A stretch of DNA of 12,239 nucleotides from CAZWLD01 sp964634685 (GCA_964634685.1 CAZWLD010000050.1:1-12239); one strand, 5' to 3'; counted from the stretch's first letter, positions 1-6,229 are shown. Notes: a model not told the origin generated them from the sequence alone. Numbers and translations: made by a program.

Positions 1-71
1 TTATACCTAAGGCTTTTTTCCACATTTTAGGAATTATATTTTTTGAATAAAAATCCTTGCCAAATATTACA

Positions 72-108
72 ACTTGATTACAAGTAATAAATCCTTTAAA
101 CTACTTGT
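72..108 (+). promoter_or_regulatory. Leader with two mutually exclusive small hairpins before the amidase gene
   Basis: The first 123 bases hold no gene that I can see. ACTTG (72-76) can pair with CAAGT (81-85) across a 4-base loop. Alternatively ACAAGTA (80-86) can pair with TACTTGT (102-108), which lies just before the AGGAG ribosome site at 112-116. The two pairings share the middle segment and exclude each other. A weak promoter candidate lies upstream (TTGAAT at 43-48, TATTAC at 65-70, 16-base spacer). The arms are short and AT-rich, so a regulatory role is speculative. Confidence 0.25.
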
Positions 109-123
109 GAGAGGAGAGATAAT

Positions 124-1185
124 TTGAAAAGAATTTTTATTCTTTTTTTTATTATCGTTTTAGGAAGCTGCGGAAACAAGGATGTGATAACAACTACCCC
201 CAATCAAACAACTAATCAAACCACGAACCAAACCACAAACAAGACAGAAACCAATGCTATTCTTTATGTTGGTGATGAATATGATTTTGCCCACAAAAAT
301 TATCAATTGAGCAATGATAATATTGTTGTCAAAAACAAAAAAATCATCGCTAAAAAGCCAGGTCAAACCAAACTCGAATGCACAATTGACAATGAAAAAT
401 ATATCGTTACGATAAATATTTATGAAGATGATTTACAAGAATTTGAGGAATTCATCTATGAATATCAAATGAAGGAGGATTATTCCTTTATGGTTTATGG
501 AGGCAATTCTGGATATTCCTATAAACGTAACCATGATGATTTCTATTTTATGACAGAAGACCAAGAAATTATTGAAGCTTTGATTAAAACAAAAACCAAA
601 GCCCGCCCTGGCACGAAAAGAAAAATCGAATGGATTGTGATTCATGATACGGGTAATATTAGTAAAACCGCTGATGCCAAAAACCACAGCAACTATATCA
701 CGAATTTAGCTATTCAAAATGTTACCTCACTATCTTGGCATTATACGGTTGATCAAAGCTCCATTTATCAACATATTCCAGACGATGAGATTGCTTGGCA
801 TGCTGGCGATGGAACGAAAGACATTGGAGCTAATGGTTATTATCTTGGCGGCGGAAATAAAAACGGAATTGGCATTGAAATGTGTGTAAATCAAGGAAAT
901 GATATCATTTTAACGATGAAAAAAACTGCAAGTCTTGCTGTTGATTTATGTTTAGAGTATGATTTGTCTCTAGATCGAATTAAAACTCACTCGGACTTTG
1001 CGAAAAAGCTGTGTCCATATACGGTTTTATACAATAATCTTTGGGATGATTTTATGATGATGGTTCAAAGTGAATATCTAAGAAAAACAAAATTCATAGA
1101 TTTTACTATTAAAGAGATTAGCGGTGGATATGAAATCAAAAATTTAAATTCAAAGCGAACTAAAACAATTAAAATAGAGGCATAG
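124..1185 (+). CDS. Lipoprotein N-acetylmuramoyl-L-alanine amidase (Amidase_2 type) with an Ig-like N-terminal domain
   Basis: Predicted secreted, lipid-anchored zinc amidase that cuts the bond between muramic acid and L-alanine in peptidoglycan. The TTG start is chosen because AGGAG lies 7 bases upstream and because it gives a lipoprotein signal: basic MKR, a hydrophobic core, then LGSC with the lipidated Cys at residue 16. A Thr/Asn/Gln-rich linker (about 24-44) carries a repeated NQTT motif. Residues 46-100 resemble a small bacterial Ig-like (Big_2) fold. The amidase domain spans about 165-315. It shows VIHDTG (H174), WHYTVD (H206, Y207), AWHAGDG (H226), GIE (E252) and H289 with KLC at 295-297. 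H174, H289 and C297 match the zinc ligands of T7-lysozyme-type amidases, and K295 and Y207 match their catalytic helpers. The gene stands alone, with its own terminator over the stop codon. The target could be the cell's own wall or that of competitors. Confidence 0.9.
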   Translation: MKRIFILFFIIVLGSCGNKDVITTTPNQTTNQTTNQTTNKTETNAILYVGDEYDFAHKNYQLSNDNIVVKNKKIIAKKPGQTKLECTIDNEKYIVTINIYEDDLQEFEEFIYEYQMKEDYSFMVYGGNSGYSYKRNHDDFYFMTEDQEIIEALIKTKTKARPGTKRKIEWIVIHDTGNISKTADAKNHSNYITNLAIQNVTSLSWHYTVDQSSIYQHIPDDEIAWHAGDGTKDIGANGYYLGGGNKNGIGIEMCVNQGNDIILTMKKTASLAVDLCLEYDLSLDRIKTHSDFAKKLCPYTVLYNNLWDDFMMMVQSEYLRKTKFIDFTIKEISGGYEIKNLNSKRTKTIKIEA

Positions 1186-1199
1186 CTTCTATTTTTTTT
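1174..1199 (+). terminator. Intrinsic terminator of the amidase gene
   Basis: ATAGAGG (1174-1180) pairs with CTTCTAT (1186-1192), giving 7 pairs including one G-U. The loop is 5 bases and contains the stop codon, and eight Ts follow at 1192-1199. The terminator overlaps the last codons of the gene, a compact arrangement that isolates it from the accessory block downstream. Confidence 0.85.
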
Positions 1200-1203
1200 G
1201 AAA

Positions 1204-1449
1204 ACTTATAAAAAGTTATAAAAGAAACAAAAAGTTATAAAAACTTATAAAAAGTTATAAAAGAAACAAAAAGTTATAAAAACTTATAAAAAGTNNNNNN
1301 NNNNNNNNNNNNNNNNNNNNNNNNNNNNNNNNNNNNNNNNNNNNNNNNNNNNNNNNNNNNNNNNNNNNNNNNNNNNNNNNNNNNNNNNNNNNNNATAAAA
1401 AGTTATAAAAGAAACAAAAAGTTATAAAAACTTATAAAAAGTTATAAAA
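1204..1449. repeat. 39-bp tandem repeat array with phased A-tracts (interrupted by an assembly gap)
   Basis: Two full identical 39-bp units lie at 1204-1242 and 1243-1281, with a 13-base partial copy at 1282-1294. After the N-gap come 35 bases of another unit (1395-1429) and a final 20-base partial (1430-1449). Each unit has three TTATAA palindromes, at unit positions 3-8, 13-18 and 32-37. It also has A-runs of 4-5 bases centred near positions 9, 18.5, 28 and 38, a spacing of about 9.75 bp. A-tracts phased with the helix are known to bend DNA, so the array is probably intrinsically curved. It holds no open reading frame and no spacers between units. It starts just after the amidase terminator and stops 6 bases before the -35 box of the next gene, so it could act as a protein-binding or upstream promoter element. 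Confidence 0.9.
1295..1394. other. Assembly gap of 100 Ns inside the repeat array
   Basis: Exactly 100 Ns interrupt the array. The flanks are out of register for this length: for a perfect array the missing stretch should be 30, 69, 108 or 147 bases, and so on in steps of 39. The 100 is therefore a placeholder and the real copy number is unknown. Confidence 0.95.
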
Positions 1450-1454
1450 ATCAT

Positions 1455-1483
1455 TTGACATTGTTAAGTCATAAATATAGAAT
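1455..1483 (+). promoter_or_regulatory. Sigma-A-type promoter of the AAA ATPase gene
   Basis: TTGACA (1455-1460, perfect -35) and TAGAAT (1478-1483, five of six -10 bases) are separated by 17 bases. Transcription would start near 1490, right at the GGAGG ribosome site (1490-1494), so the leader is very short. The A-tract repeat array ends immediately upstream and could act as an UP-like or bent activating element. Confidence 0.75.
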
Positions 1484-1502
1484 ATAAGTGGAGGGTGATT
1501 TT

Positions 1503-2546
1503 ATGAACAATCCTTTTACCTTATCATTTGGAAAAAAACCGCTTAATTATATTTATCGAATCAAGGATACAGATTTAGTAATTGAAAGCTTTACGCAAGA
1601 ACCTTCAACGAATCAGTTATATGTTATTACTGGAATTAGAGGAAGTGGTAAAACTGTTTTAATCACGGCTTTAACAAAAGCCTTTTATGAAATGGAAGAC
1701 TGGATAATTGTTGATTTAAATCCTGATAAAGATTTAATTGAAGGCCTAGCTTCAGAACTTTATGAGAATTCAAAGATAAAAAAACTTTTTGTAAAAAAAG
1801 AGTTTAGCTTTTCATTTAAGGGGGTATCATTTTCTATAGAAGGAGATGTTCCGGCATTAACCTCCGAAACACTAGTTAAGAAAATGCTTGAAAAAATAAA
1901 AGAAAAGAAGAAAAAAGTATTAATTACAATCGATGAGGTCACAAGCAATGAATATATGAGAGTTTTTGCGAAAACCTTTCAATCACTCGTCAGATTTGAC
2001 TTTCCTGTTTATCTATTAATGACAGGGCTTTATGAAAATATTTCAAAATTGCAAGATGATAAATCGCTAACATTTTTATATCGTGCTCCTAAAATTAATC
2101 TCTCGCCTTTAAATTTATCTTCGATTGCAATGTCTTACAAAAAAATATTTGCAGTTAATGAAGAAGAAGCCATGGAGCTAGCGAAAATGACAAATGGTTA
2201 TGCCTATGCTTACCAGGTCCTAGGCTATCTTTTATTTAAAGATGGAAAAAAAGAGGCAGATGAGGATATTTTATCTCAATATGATCAATATCTTCAGGAG
2301 TATGTATATAAAAAAATTTGGAGTGAACTATCTGACGTTGAACAAAAAATTATGATGTCTATTAAGACAAATAATCCTGTTAGCATAAAATCATTAATCA
2401 AAACACTTGAAATAAATAATTCTTATTTTAGTATTTACCGCGATAGGTTAATAAAAAAAGGAATTATTTATGCACCTGCTTACGGTAAGATTCAATTTGT
2501 TCTTCCAAGATTTTATGAATTCATAAAATCAATGATGTATTATTAA
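1503..2546 (+). CDS. AAA-type ATPase with C-terminal winged-helix region (archaeal ATPase / ORC-Cdc6-like family)
   Basis: 347-residue P-loop ATPase. The ATG at 1503 is preferred over an in-frame GTG at 1488, because that GTG runs into the ribosome site itself (GGAGG at 1490-1494, 8 bases before the ATG) and may not be on the transcript. Walker A is GIRGSGKT (44-51), Walker B is VLITIDE (D144, E145), and a sensor-like MTG is at 173-175. The lid region is helical. The last 80 or so residues (LSDVEQKIMMSI to the end) look like a winged helix, with a strand-rich QFVLPRFYEF near the end. This layout fits the ATPase_2/STAND-related proteins common as multi-copy accessory genes in low-GC gut bacteria, whose role is mostly unknown. 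It is monocistronic, with its own promoter and terminator. DNA binding is inferred, not shown. It could also be a defence sensor. Confidence 0.8.
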   Translation: MNNPFTLSFGKKPLNYIYRIKDTDLVIESFTQEPSTNQLYVITGIRGSGKTVLITALTKAFYEMEDWIIVDLNPDKDLIEGLASELYENSKIKKLFVKKEFSFSFKGVSFSIEGDVPALTSETLVKKMLEKIKEKKKKVLITIDEVTSNEYMRVFAKTFQSLVRFDFPVYLLMTGLYENISKLQDDKSLTFLYRAPKINLSPLNLSSIAMSYKKIFAVNEEEAMELAKMTNGYAYAYQVLGYLLFKDGKKEADEDILSQYDQYLQEYVYKKIWSELSDVEQKIMMSIKTNNPVSIKSLIKTLEINNSYFSIYRDRLIKKGIIYAPAYGKIQFVLPRFYEFIKSMMYY

Positions 2547-2551
2547 CTTAT

Positions 2552-2592
2552 TCGACCAAAACAGCATTGCAATGCTAAATTGGTCGATTTTT
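2552..2592 (+). terminator. Intrinsic terminator with nested hairpin after the AAA ATPase gene
   Basis: TCGACCAA (2552-2559) pairs perfectly with TTGGTCGA (2580-2587), and five Ts follow (2588-2592). The loop contains a 14-bp perfect palindrome, AGCATTGCAATGCT (2563-2576), able to form a second hairpin inside the first. It begins 5 bases after the stop codon. Confidence 0.85.
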
Positions 2593-2657
2593 ATTGCTTA
2601 ATTATGCTTCCAATAAAAACTGTAAGAAAAATAAAAATAATAAATCTTCAATTGCAC

Positions 2658-2702
2658 TTGTAAAATAATAGATTGTGGGGAATAATAATAGTGTAATTAT
2701 TC
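2658..2702 (+). promoter_or_regulatory. Weak promoter candidate and 7-bp inverted repeat upstream of ATPase A
   Basis: TTGTAA (2658-2663) and AATAAT (2681-2686) are spaced by 17 bases and match four and five of six consensus positions respectively. GAATAAT (2680-2686) and ATTATTC (2696-2702) form an inverted repeat with a 9-base spacer, lying over and just after the -10 box. This is where a repressor could bind, but the sequence is so AT-rich that chance is a real possibility. Confidence 0.3.
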
Positions 2703-2730
2703 AAAAAAATTGAATTTTGGAGGTCTTAAA

Positions 2731-3861
2731 ATGCCGATTATTAATTTAAAACTAGATAACATTCTCTCATTTTCAAATTTTGATATTAATTTTTCATATC
2801 CTATAAAATTGAGAAACACACTTATTCCAAATGAAAATTTAGCTAATGTACCAACATTTAGATACAAAAAATTAAATATTTTTGTCGGAGCTAATGCTAG
2901 TGGTAAAACTTCACTTGTAAAATGTATTTGGCGAATTCTCGACTTTTTAGCTAGTAAAGAAAAAAATATAATTATGTCAATAGTTAATTTTAATTATGCA
3001 AATTCTTACATTGAAATAGATATTACGGATAATGATGTTTTACATAAATTTAAAATTAAAACAATAAATGACAAAAATGATTTCAAAATTTTGGTTTCAC
3101 ATGCGTATGTTAATTTACCAAAGTTTTCTTCTTACGAAAATAAAATAAGGGATTTATCAGCTATTGAGGATAATTACATGGATTATATTGAATGCTTAAA
3201 TAATGTAGATTTTGATAGCGGATGGCATGTAGCTTTACCAGCTACAGAAAATAACTTCGAAGCAATTGATTTTTATAATGGAGATTCAGAAGAAGAAAAC
3301 TTAGATTATTTACATATTTTAAATCAAGTACTAAAAACTCTTGATCAGTCAATTACTTCAGTATATAAGAGTAACGACGCTGACAATGCATATGTTATCG
3401 ATCATGAAAATATTGGAAAAATAATAGTACAAGAAGGAAATAATCTTTCAAGTATACCATTTTTATCAAGTGGAACAAAATATGGTTTTAATATTGCTAA
3501 TGTTATTTTTTCAATTAAACATCATAGGAATGAAATTTATTTAATTGATGAGCAATTTTCGTATGTAAATTCTGATGTAGAGGCAGCAATTTTATCAACT
3601 ATGGTTGCTATGCTTGGACCTAATGAGCAAATATTTTTTACAACCCATAACTCAAATATTTTATCATTAGGTTTTCCTTTTCATTCATTTTACTTTATGA
3701 AAAAAGAAAGGGAAAACAATAAAAGTGTCATCTCAATTTCTTGTGCCTCTTTAGCTGAAAATAGAAATAATGTGTCACCAAAATCATTGTTGGATAACGA
3801 TGTATTTGCTAGTGCACCAAATGTGAATAGAATCTTTGAAATAGGTGAGAATGATGAGTAA
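2731..3861 (+). CDS. SMC/ABC-like ATPase (AAA_15/AAA_21 type), ATPase A
   Basis: 376-residue P-loop ATPase of the kind found in OLD-family and abortive-infection systems. The ATG at 2731 has GGAGG (2719-2723) 7 bases upstream. An in-frame TTG at 2710 lies before that site and is rejected. The order of motifs is that of an ABC/SMC head: Walker A GANASGKT (53-60), signature LSSGT (245-249), Walker B IYLIDE (D273, E274) and switch histidine TTHN (H306). The region between Walker A and the signature, about 185 residues, is the variable insert and has no coiled coil long enough for a true SMC. The protein has no TOPRIM domain, so it would be expected to need a separate effector. Instead, a 13-codon reading frame overlaps its stop codon and ends at once (see the stump at 3851). 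The gene is strongly AT-rich: bases 3001-3060 contain only 10 G or C. It is likely an orphaned defence ATPase or one working alone. Confidence 0.75.
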   Translation: MPIINLKLDNILSFSNFDINFSYPIKLRNTLIPNENLANVPTFRYKKLNIFVGANASGKTSLVKCIWRILDFLASKEKNIIMSIVNFNYANSYIEIDITDNDVLHKFKIKTINDKNDFKILVSHAYVNLPKFSSYENKIRDLSAIEDNYMDYIECLNNVDFDSGWHVALPATENNFEAIDFYNGDSEEENLDYLHILNQVLKTLDQSITSVYKSNDADNAYVIDHENIGKIIVQEGNNLSSIPFLSSGTKYGFNIANVIFSIKHHRNEIYLIDEQFSYVNSDVEAAILSTMVAMLGPNEQIFFTTHNSNILSLGFPFHSFYFMKKERENNKSVISISCASLAENRNNVSPKSLLDNDVFASAPNVNRIFEIGENDE

Positions 3862-3907
3862 AAAATATCAAGGATATATAATATTTTTGTAGGATAAAAG
3901 CGAATAA
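3851..3907 (+). pseudogene. Stump of a TOPRIM-like partner gene behind ATPase A
   Basis: An ATG at 3851 (and a second at 3854) overlaps the end of ATPase A, with AGGTGA (3843-3848) as a ribosome site. The frame reads MMSKKYQGYIIFL, then TAG (3890-3892), then DKSE, then TAA (3905-3907). If the TAG were GAG the product would begin with a hydrophobic strand followed by E-D-K-S-E. That matches the opening TOPRIM motif of the intact partner gene downstream (E-G-P-S-D after KKIVYIIV). The overlapping start is also the same arrangement as in the B–C pair. I infer a partner gene lost except for its first 18 or so codons. A chance frame cannot be excluded. Confidence 0.45.
3873..3898 (+). repeat. Imperfect direct repeat, left copy, before the B–C cassette
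   Basis: GATATAT (3873-3879) and TTGTAGGATAAA (3887-3898) recur as GATATAT and TTGTAGGACAAA at 6122-6143, with a 7-base versus 3-base interval between the two parts. The copies flank the ATPase B–TOPRIM C cassette. This copy overlaps the stump of the partner gene behind ATPase A. Confidence 0.35.
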
Positions 3908-3953
3908 CTAAATTTAAAATCGAAATAAAAAATATCTTTTTTTAAATTAAGCA

Positions 3954-3982
3954 TTGAAATAAATCGAAAAAAGTGATAAAAT
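3954..3982 (+). promoter_or_regulatory. Extended -10 promoter of the ATPase B–TOPRIM C cassette
   Basis: TTGAAA (3954-3959) and TAAAAT (3977-3982) have a 17-base spacer, each with five of six consensus bases. A TG at 3974-3975 gives the extended -10 form TGaTAAAAT. Transcription would begin near 3989, just before AAGGAG (3994-3999). The pair is therefore an independent transcription unit. Confidence 0.75.
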
Positions 3983-4007
3983 AGTTTATACTTAAGGAGA
4001 GATAAAT

Positions 4008-5381
4008 ATGCCAAATATAAGGATTGATGCCATTGTTATTAAGGATTTTAAAAATGTTAAATATGGAGAAATTGATTTTTCTCAAAAGAAGCCTAAGTCA
4101 AATGCTAATATTCTTGCTCTATATGGCCAAAATGGAAGTGGAAAAACTGCTTTAATAGATTTTATTGAAATTGTGAAGTGTGCAATTTCTGGACGAAGGG
4201 TTCCTAAAAATGCATATGAATTAATTTCTTTTGGTTCAAGCAATGCTAGCTTTATGATCAAGTTTTCTTTGACTGATTTAAATAAAATAACTTATATGCA
4301 TTATTCCTTTTCTTTAAAAAAAGAGGTAGGATTAGTGGAAGATAAGAACCCTTACTATTCAGTAATTTATGATGAATCTCTTTTAATCTCTATCTATGAA
4401 AATGATAAATGTATTAGCCGTTTGAGTCCTGTGATTGACACAACAAAAGGGGAACCATTTGGACCTCAAACAAAATACAATGAATTGATAAAGGATAAAG
4501 AAAAGATAACTGATGTAATTGTCGCAAAAAAAATGGCTTATAAATCGGGGACTTCCTTCATTTTTTCTAATGATTTTTTGAACATAATTGCTGATGCTTC
4601 TAATGACAGTATAGTTAAATCAATTTTATTATTGAAGGACTACGGTAATAGAAATTTATTTGTTCTTTCTGTTAAAGACTCTGCATTAATTAGCTTTGAT
4701 GCTTTGCCACTCGCCTTTAGAATTGAAAATGAAGGTTTTGCAGCTATTGGCAAAATTGGTATTCCTATAGATGGTAATGGATTAATACCATATGATTTTC
4801 TAGATTTGTTAAAGAAAATTATTAAAAATATGAACATTGTTCTTGAACAAATCATTCCAGGATTAAATGTTGATATACGTGAGCTTGGTGAAGATTATCT
4901 CAAAGATAATACTAAAGGAATTCGAATTCAGTTCGTTTCAAAGCGTGGTGAAAGTGTAATTGCTCTTAAATATGAATCTGAAGGCATTAAAAAGATTATT
5001 TCTATTTTACAGTTGTTAATTGTTATTTTTAATAATCCAACAGTGACAGTTGCAATTGATGAACTTGATTCTGGAATTTTTGAATATTTATTAGGTGAAT
5101 TGATAAGAATTATTTCGGACCATGGAAAAGGACAATTAATTTTTACTTCTCATAATCTTCGTCCTTTAGAGACTATCGATAAAAGGTTTGTTGCATTTAC
5201 TACGGTTAATCCAAATAACAGATATATAAGGTTTACAAATATTAAAACTACTAATAATTTGCGAGATTTCTATTATCGTGACATTGTTTTAGGCGAACAA
5301 GAAGAACCAGTATATGAGCCTACTAGCAATAGAAAAATAGCTTTTGCTTTCATAGAGGCTGGTGATTTTAGTGGCGAATAA
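4008..5381 (+). CDS. SMC/ABC-like ATPase (AAA_15 type), ATPase B of an ATPase–TOPRIM pair
   Basis: 457-residue ATPase starting at ATG with AAGGAG 8 bases upstream. Visible motifs are Walker A GQNGSGKT (40-47), a degenerate ABC signature ESEGIKK (323-329), Walker B VAIDELD (D351, E352) and switch histidine FTSHN (H382). The 275 or so residues between Walker A and the signature form the family-specific insert. The C-terminal tail after 390 (FTTVNPNNRY, NLRDFYYRD) is unusual for an ABC head and may contact the partner. Its stop overlaps the start of the TOPRIM-like gene, so the two are translationally coupled. In known systems (AbiL/RloA, PARIS AriA, the ATPase half of OLD nucleases) such ATPases sense a phage trigger and hold or release the nuclease partner. 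That role is inferred here from architecture. I cannot assign it to a named system. Confidence 0.8.
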   Translation: MPNIRIDAIVIKDFKNVKYGEIDFSQKKPKSNANILALYGQNGSGKTALIDFIEIVKCAISGRRVPKNAYELISFGSSNASFMIKFSLTDLNKITYMHYSFSLKKEVGLVEDKNPYYSVIYDESLLISIYENDKCISRLSPVIDTTKGEPFGPQTKYNELIKDKEKITDVIVAKKMAYKSGTSFIFSNDFLNIIADASNDSIVKSILLLKDYGNRNLFVLSVKDSALISFDALPLAFRIENEGFAAIGKIGIPIDGNGLIPYDFLDLLKKIIKNMNIVLEQIIPGLNVDIRELGEDYLKDNTKGIRIQFVSKRGESVIALKYESEGIKKIISILQLLIVIFNNPTVTVAIDELDSGIFEYLLGELIRIISDHGKGQLIFTSHNLRPLETIDKRFVAFTTVNPNNRYIRFTNIKTTNNLRDFYYRDIVLGEQEEPVYEPTSNRKIAFAFIEAGDFSGE

Positions 5382-6108
5382 GAAAATAGTATATATTATT
5401 GTGGAAGGCCCGTCTGATGAGCTTGTTTTGGGTAGTCTCTTTGAAGAACTTTATGATAATCAAAATGTATTTGTAGAAGTAATGCATTGTGATATATTAA
5501 CTGATTACTTGAACAATAATAGAGTTATGCATTCGCAAAGAAATGCTAATATCAAAAATGAATTAACTAATGTAATTAAGGCCTATGCAGAGAAAAATCA
5601 CTTTAAAAAAGAACATTTTTTGAAAGTAATTCACATTTGTGATACAGATGGTTGTTTTGCACCTGATGATTGTATTGTTGAAGATGATACTCTAAGTGAG
5701 GTAAACTACAGCACAAATGAAATTAGATGCAGCAACAAAAATTCTCTACTAAAATATAGAGATTTGAAAAGAAAAAATATTAACATACTAGTTAATACAA
5801 ATCAAATTTGGTCATCTATACCTTATCAATTATGTTTTATGTCTTCATCAATTGATCATGTTTTGTATGACAAATTAAATTCATCTGATGAAGAAAAAAA
5901 TGAAAATGCCAAAAAATTTATTAGGCTTTATCAAAATAATTGGACTAAGTGCAAAAAGTATCTAACTGATTCCTCATTTGTTGTTCAGGGTGATTATTTA
6001 TCTACTTGGAATTTTATTAGGCAAGAAAAACATTCATTGGAGAGATATACTAATATAAATCATTCTTTTCCAAAAACTCTTGGTAATTTCACTGAAGAAA
6101 AGAAATAA
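5371..6108 (+). CDS. TOPRIM-like nuclease candidate, partner C of ATPase B
   Basis: 245-residue protein, counted from the GTG at 5371. This start has GGTGAT (5361-5366), the 3' half of the ribosome site consensus, 4 bases upstream. An in-frame GTG at 5362 would add three residues and has AGAGG only 3 bases away. The N-terminus KKIVYIIVEGPSDE, with E12 and D16, and the later strand VIHICDTDG with D91 and D93, give the E...DxD metal-binding pattern of TOPRIM nucleases. The rest, including SSIDHVLYDKL (about 159-169), is mostly predicted helical and unfamiliar as a named domain. The length is close to DUF4435 (AriB) and RloB proteins, but the signature differs from what I remember of both. The gene overlaps ATPase B by 11 bases. 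Predicted role: DNA or RNA cleaving effector released or activated by the ATPase. The TOPRIM assignment is by eye. Confidence 0.6.
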   Translation: MANKKIVYIIVEGPSDELVLGSLFEELYDNQNVFVEVMHCDILTDYLNNNRVMHSQRNANIKNELTNVIKAYAEKNHFKKEHFLKVIHICDTDGCFAPDDCIVEDDTLSEVNYSTNEIRCSNKNSLLKYRDLKRKNINILVNTNQIWSSIPYQLCFMSSSIDHVLYDKLNSSDEEKNENAKKFIRLYQNNWTKCKKYLTDSSFVVQGDYLSTWNFIRQEKHSLERYTNINHSFPKTLGNFTEEKK

Positions 6109-6121
6109 CAAAATTATTAGA

Positions 6122-6143
6122 GATATATTAGTTGTAGGACAAA
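6122..6143 (+). repeat. Imperfect direct repeat, right copy, after the B–C cassette
   Basis: GATATAT (6122-6128) and TTGTAGGACAAA (6132-6143) repeat the sequence found at 3873-3898, with 11 of 12 matching in the second block. The copy starts 14 bases after the stop of gene C. It may mark the edge of a cassette brought in by recombination. Confidence 0.35.
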
Positions 6144-6188
6144 TAATAATTAAACAACAAAAAAAATTTCTTTTAAAATAAAAATTTG

Positions 6189-6217
6189 ACTTCTAAATTT
6201 TTTTTAGGAGTTTTTTT
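6189..6217 (+). terminator. Intrinsic terminator ending the accessory block
   Basis: ACTTCTAAA (6189-6197) pairs with TTTAGGAGT (6203-6211), giving 9 pairs including one wobble. The loop is five Ts, and the T-run continues through 6217. An A-run upstream could make it work in both directions. It separates the ATPase–TOPRIM cassette from typA. Confidence 0.85.
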
Positions 6218-6229
6218 CTTCATATTAAA

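Noticed and set aside
6..31. CCTAA/TTAGG hairpin as a terminator of an upstream gene
   Set aside because: Only 5 pairs with a 16-base loop, and no gene is visible before it.
433..687. Reverse-strand reading frames within the amidase, ATPase B (4640-4855), typA (7421-7678) and flippase (10701-10889) genes
   Set aside because: They lie inside well-supported genes, show no recognisable motifs and are best explained as frames mirrored from real coding sequence.
1204..1449. Possible CRISPR array
   Set aside because: Units are directly adjacent and identical, with no unique spacers and no cas genes nearby; it is a plain tandem repeat.
1488..1502. GTG start extending the AAA ATPase by five residues
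   Set aside because: The codon runs into the GGAGG ribosome site and lies at or before the predicted transcription start; the ATG at 1503 has ideal spacing.
2710..2730. TTG start extending ATPase A by seven residues
   Set aside because: No ribosome site before it, and its extension contains the GGAGG that serves the ATG at 2731.
3861..3888. AAAAATAT/ATATTTTT hairpin after ATPase A as a terminator
   Set aside because: The stem is made only of A-T pairs with a 12-base loop, too weak to claim, and the region is better explained by the coding stump.
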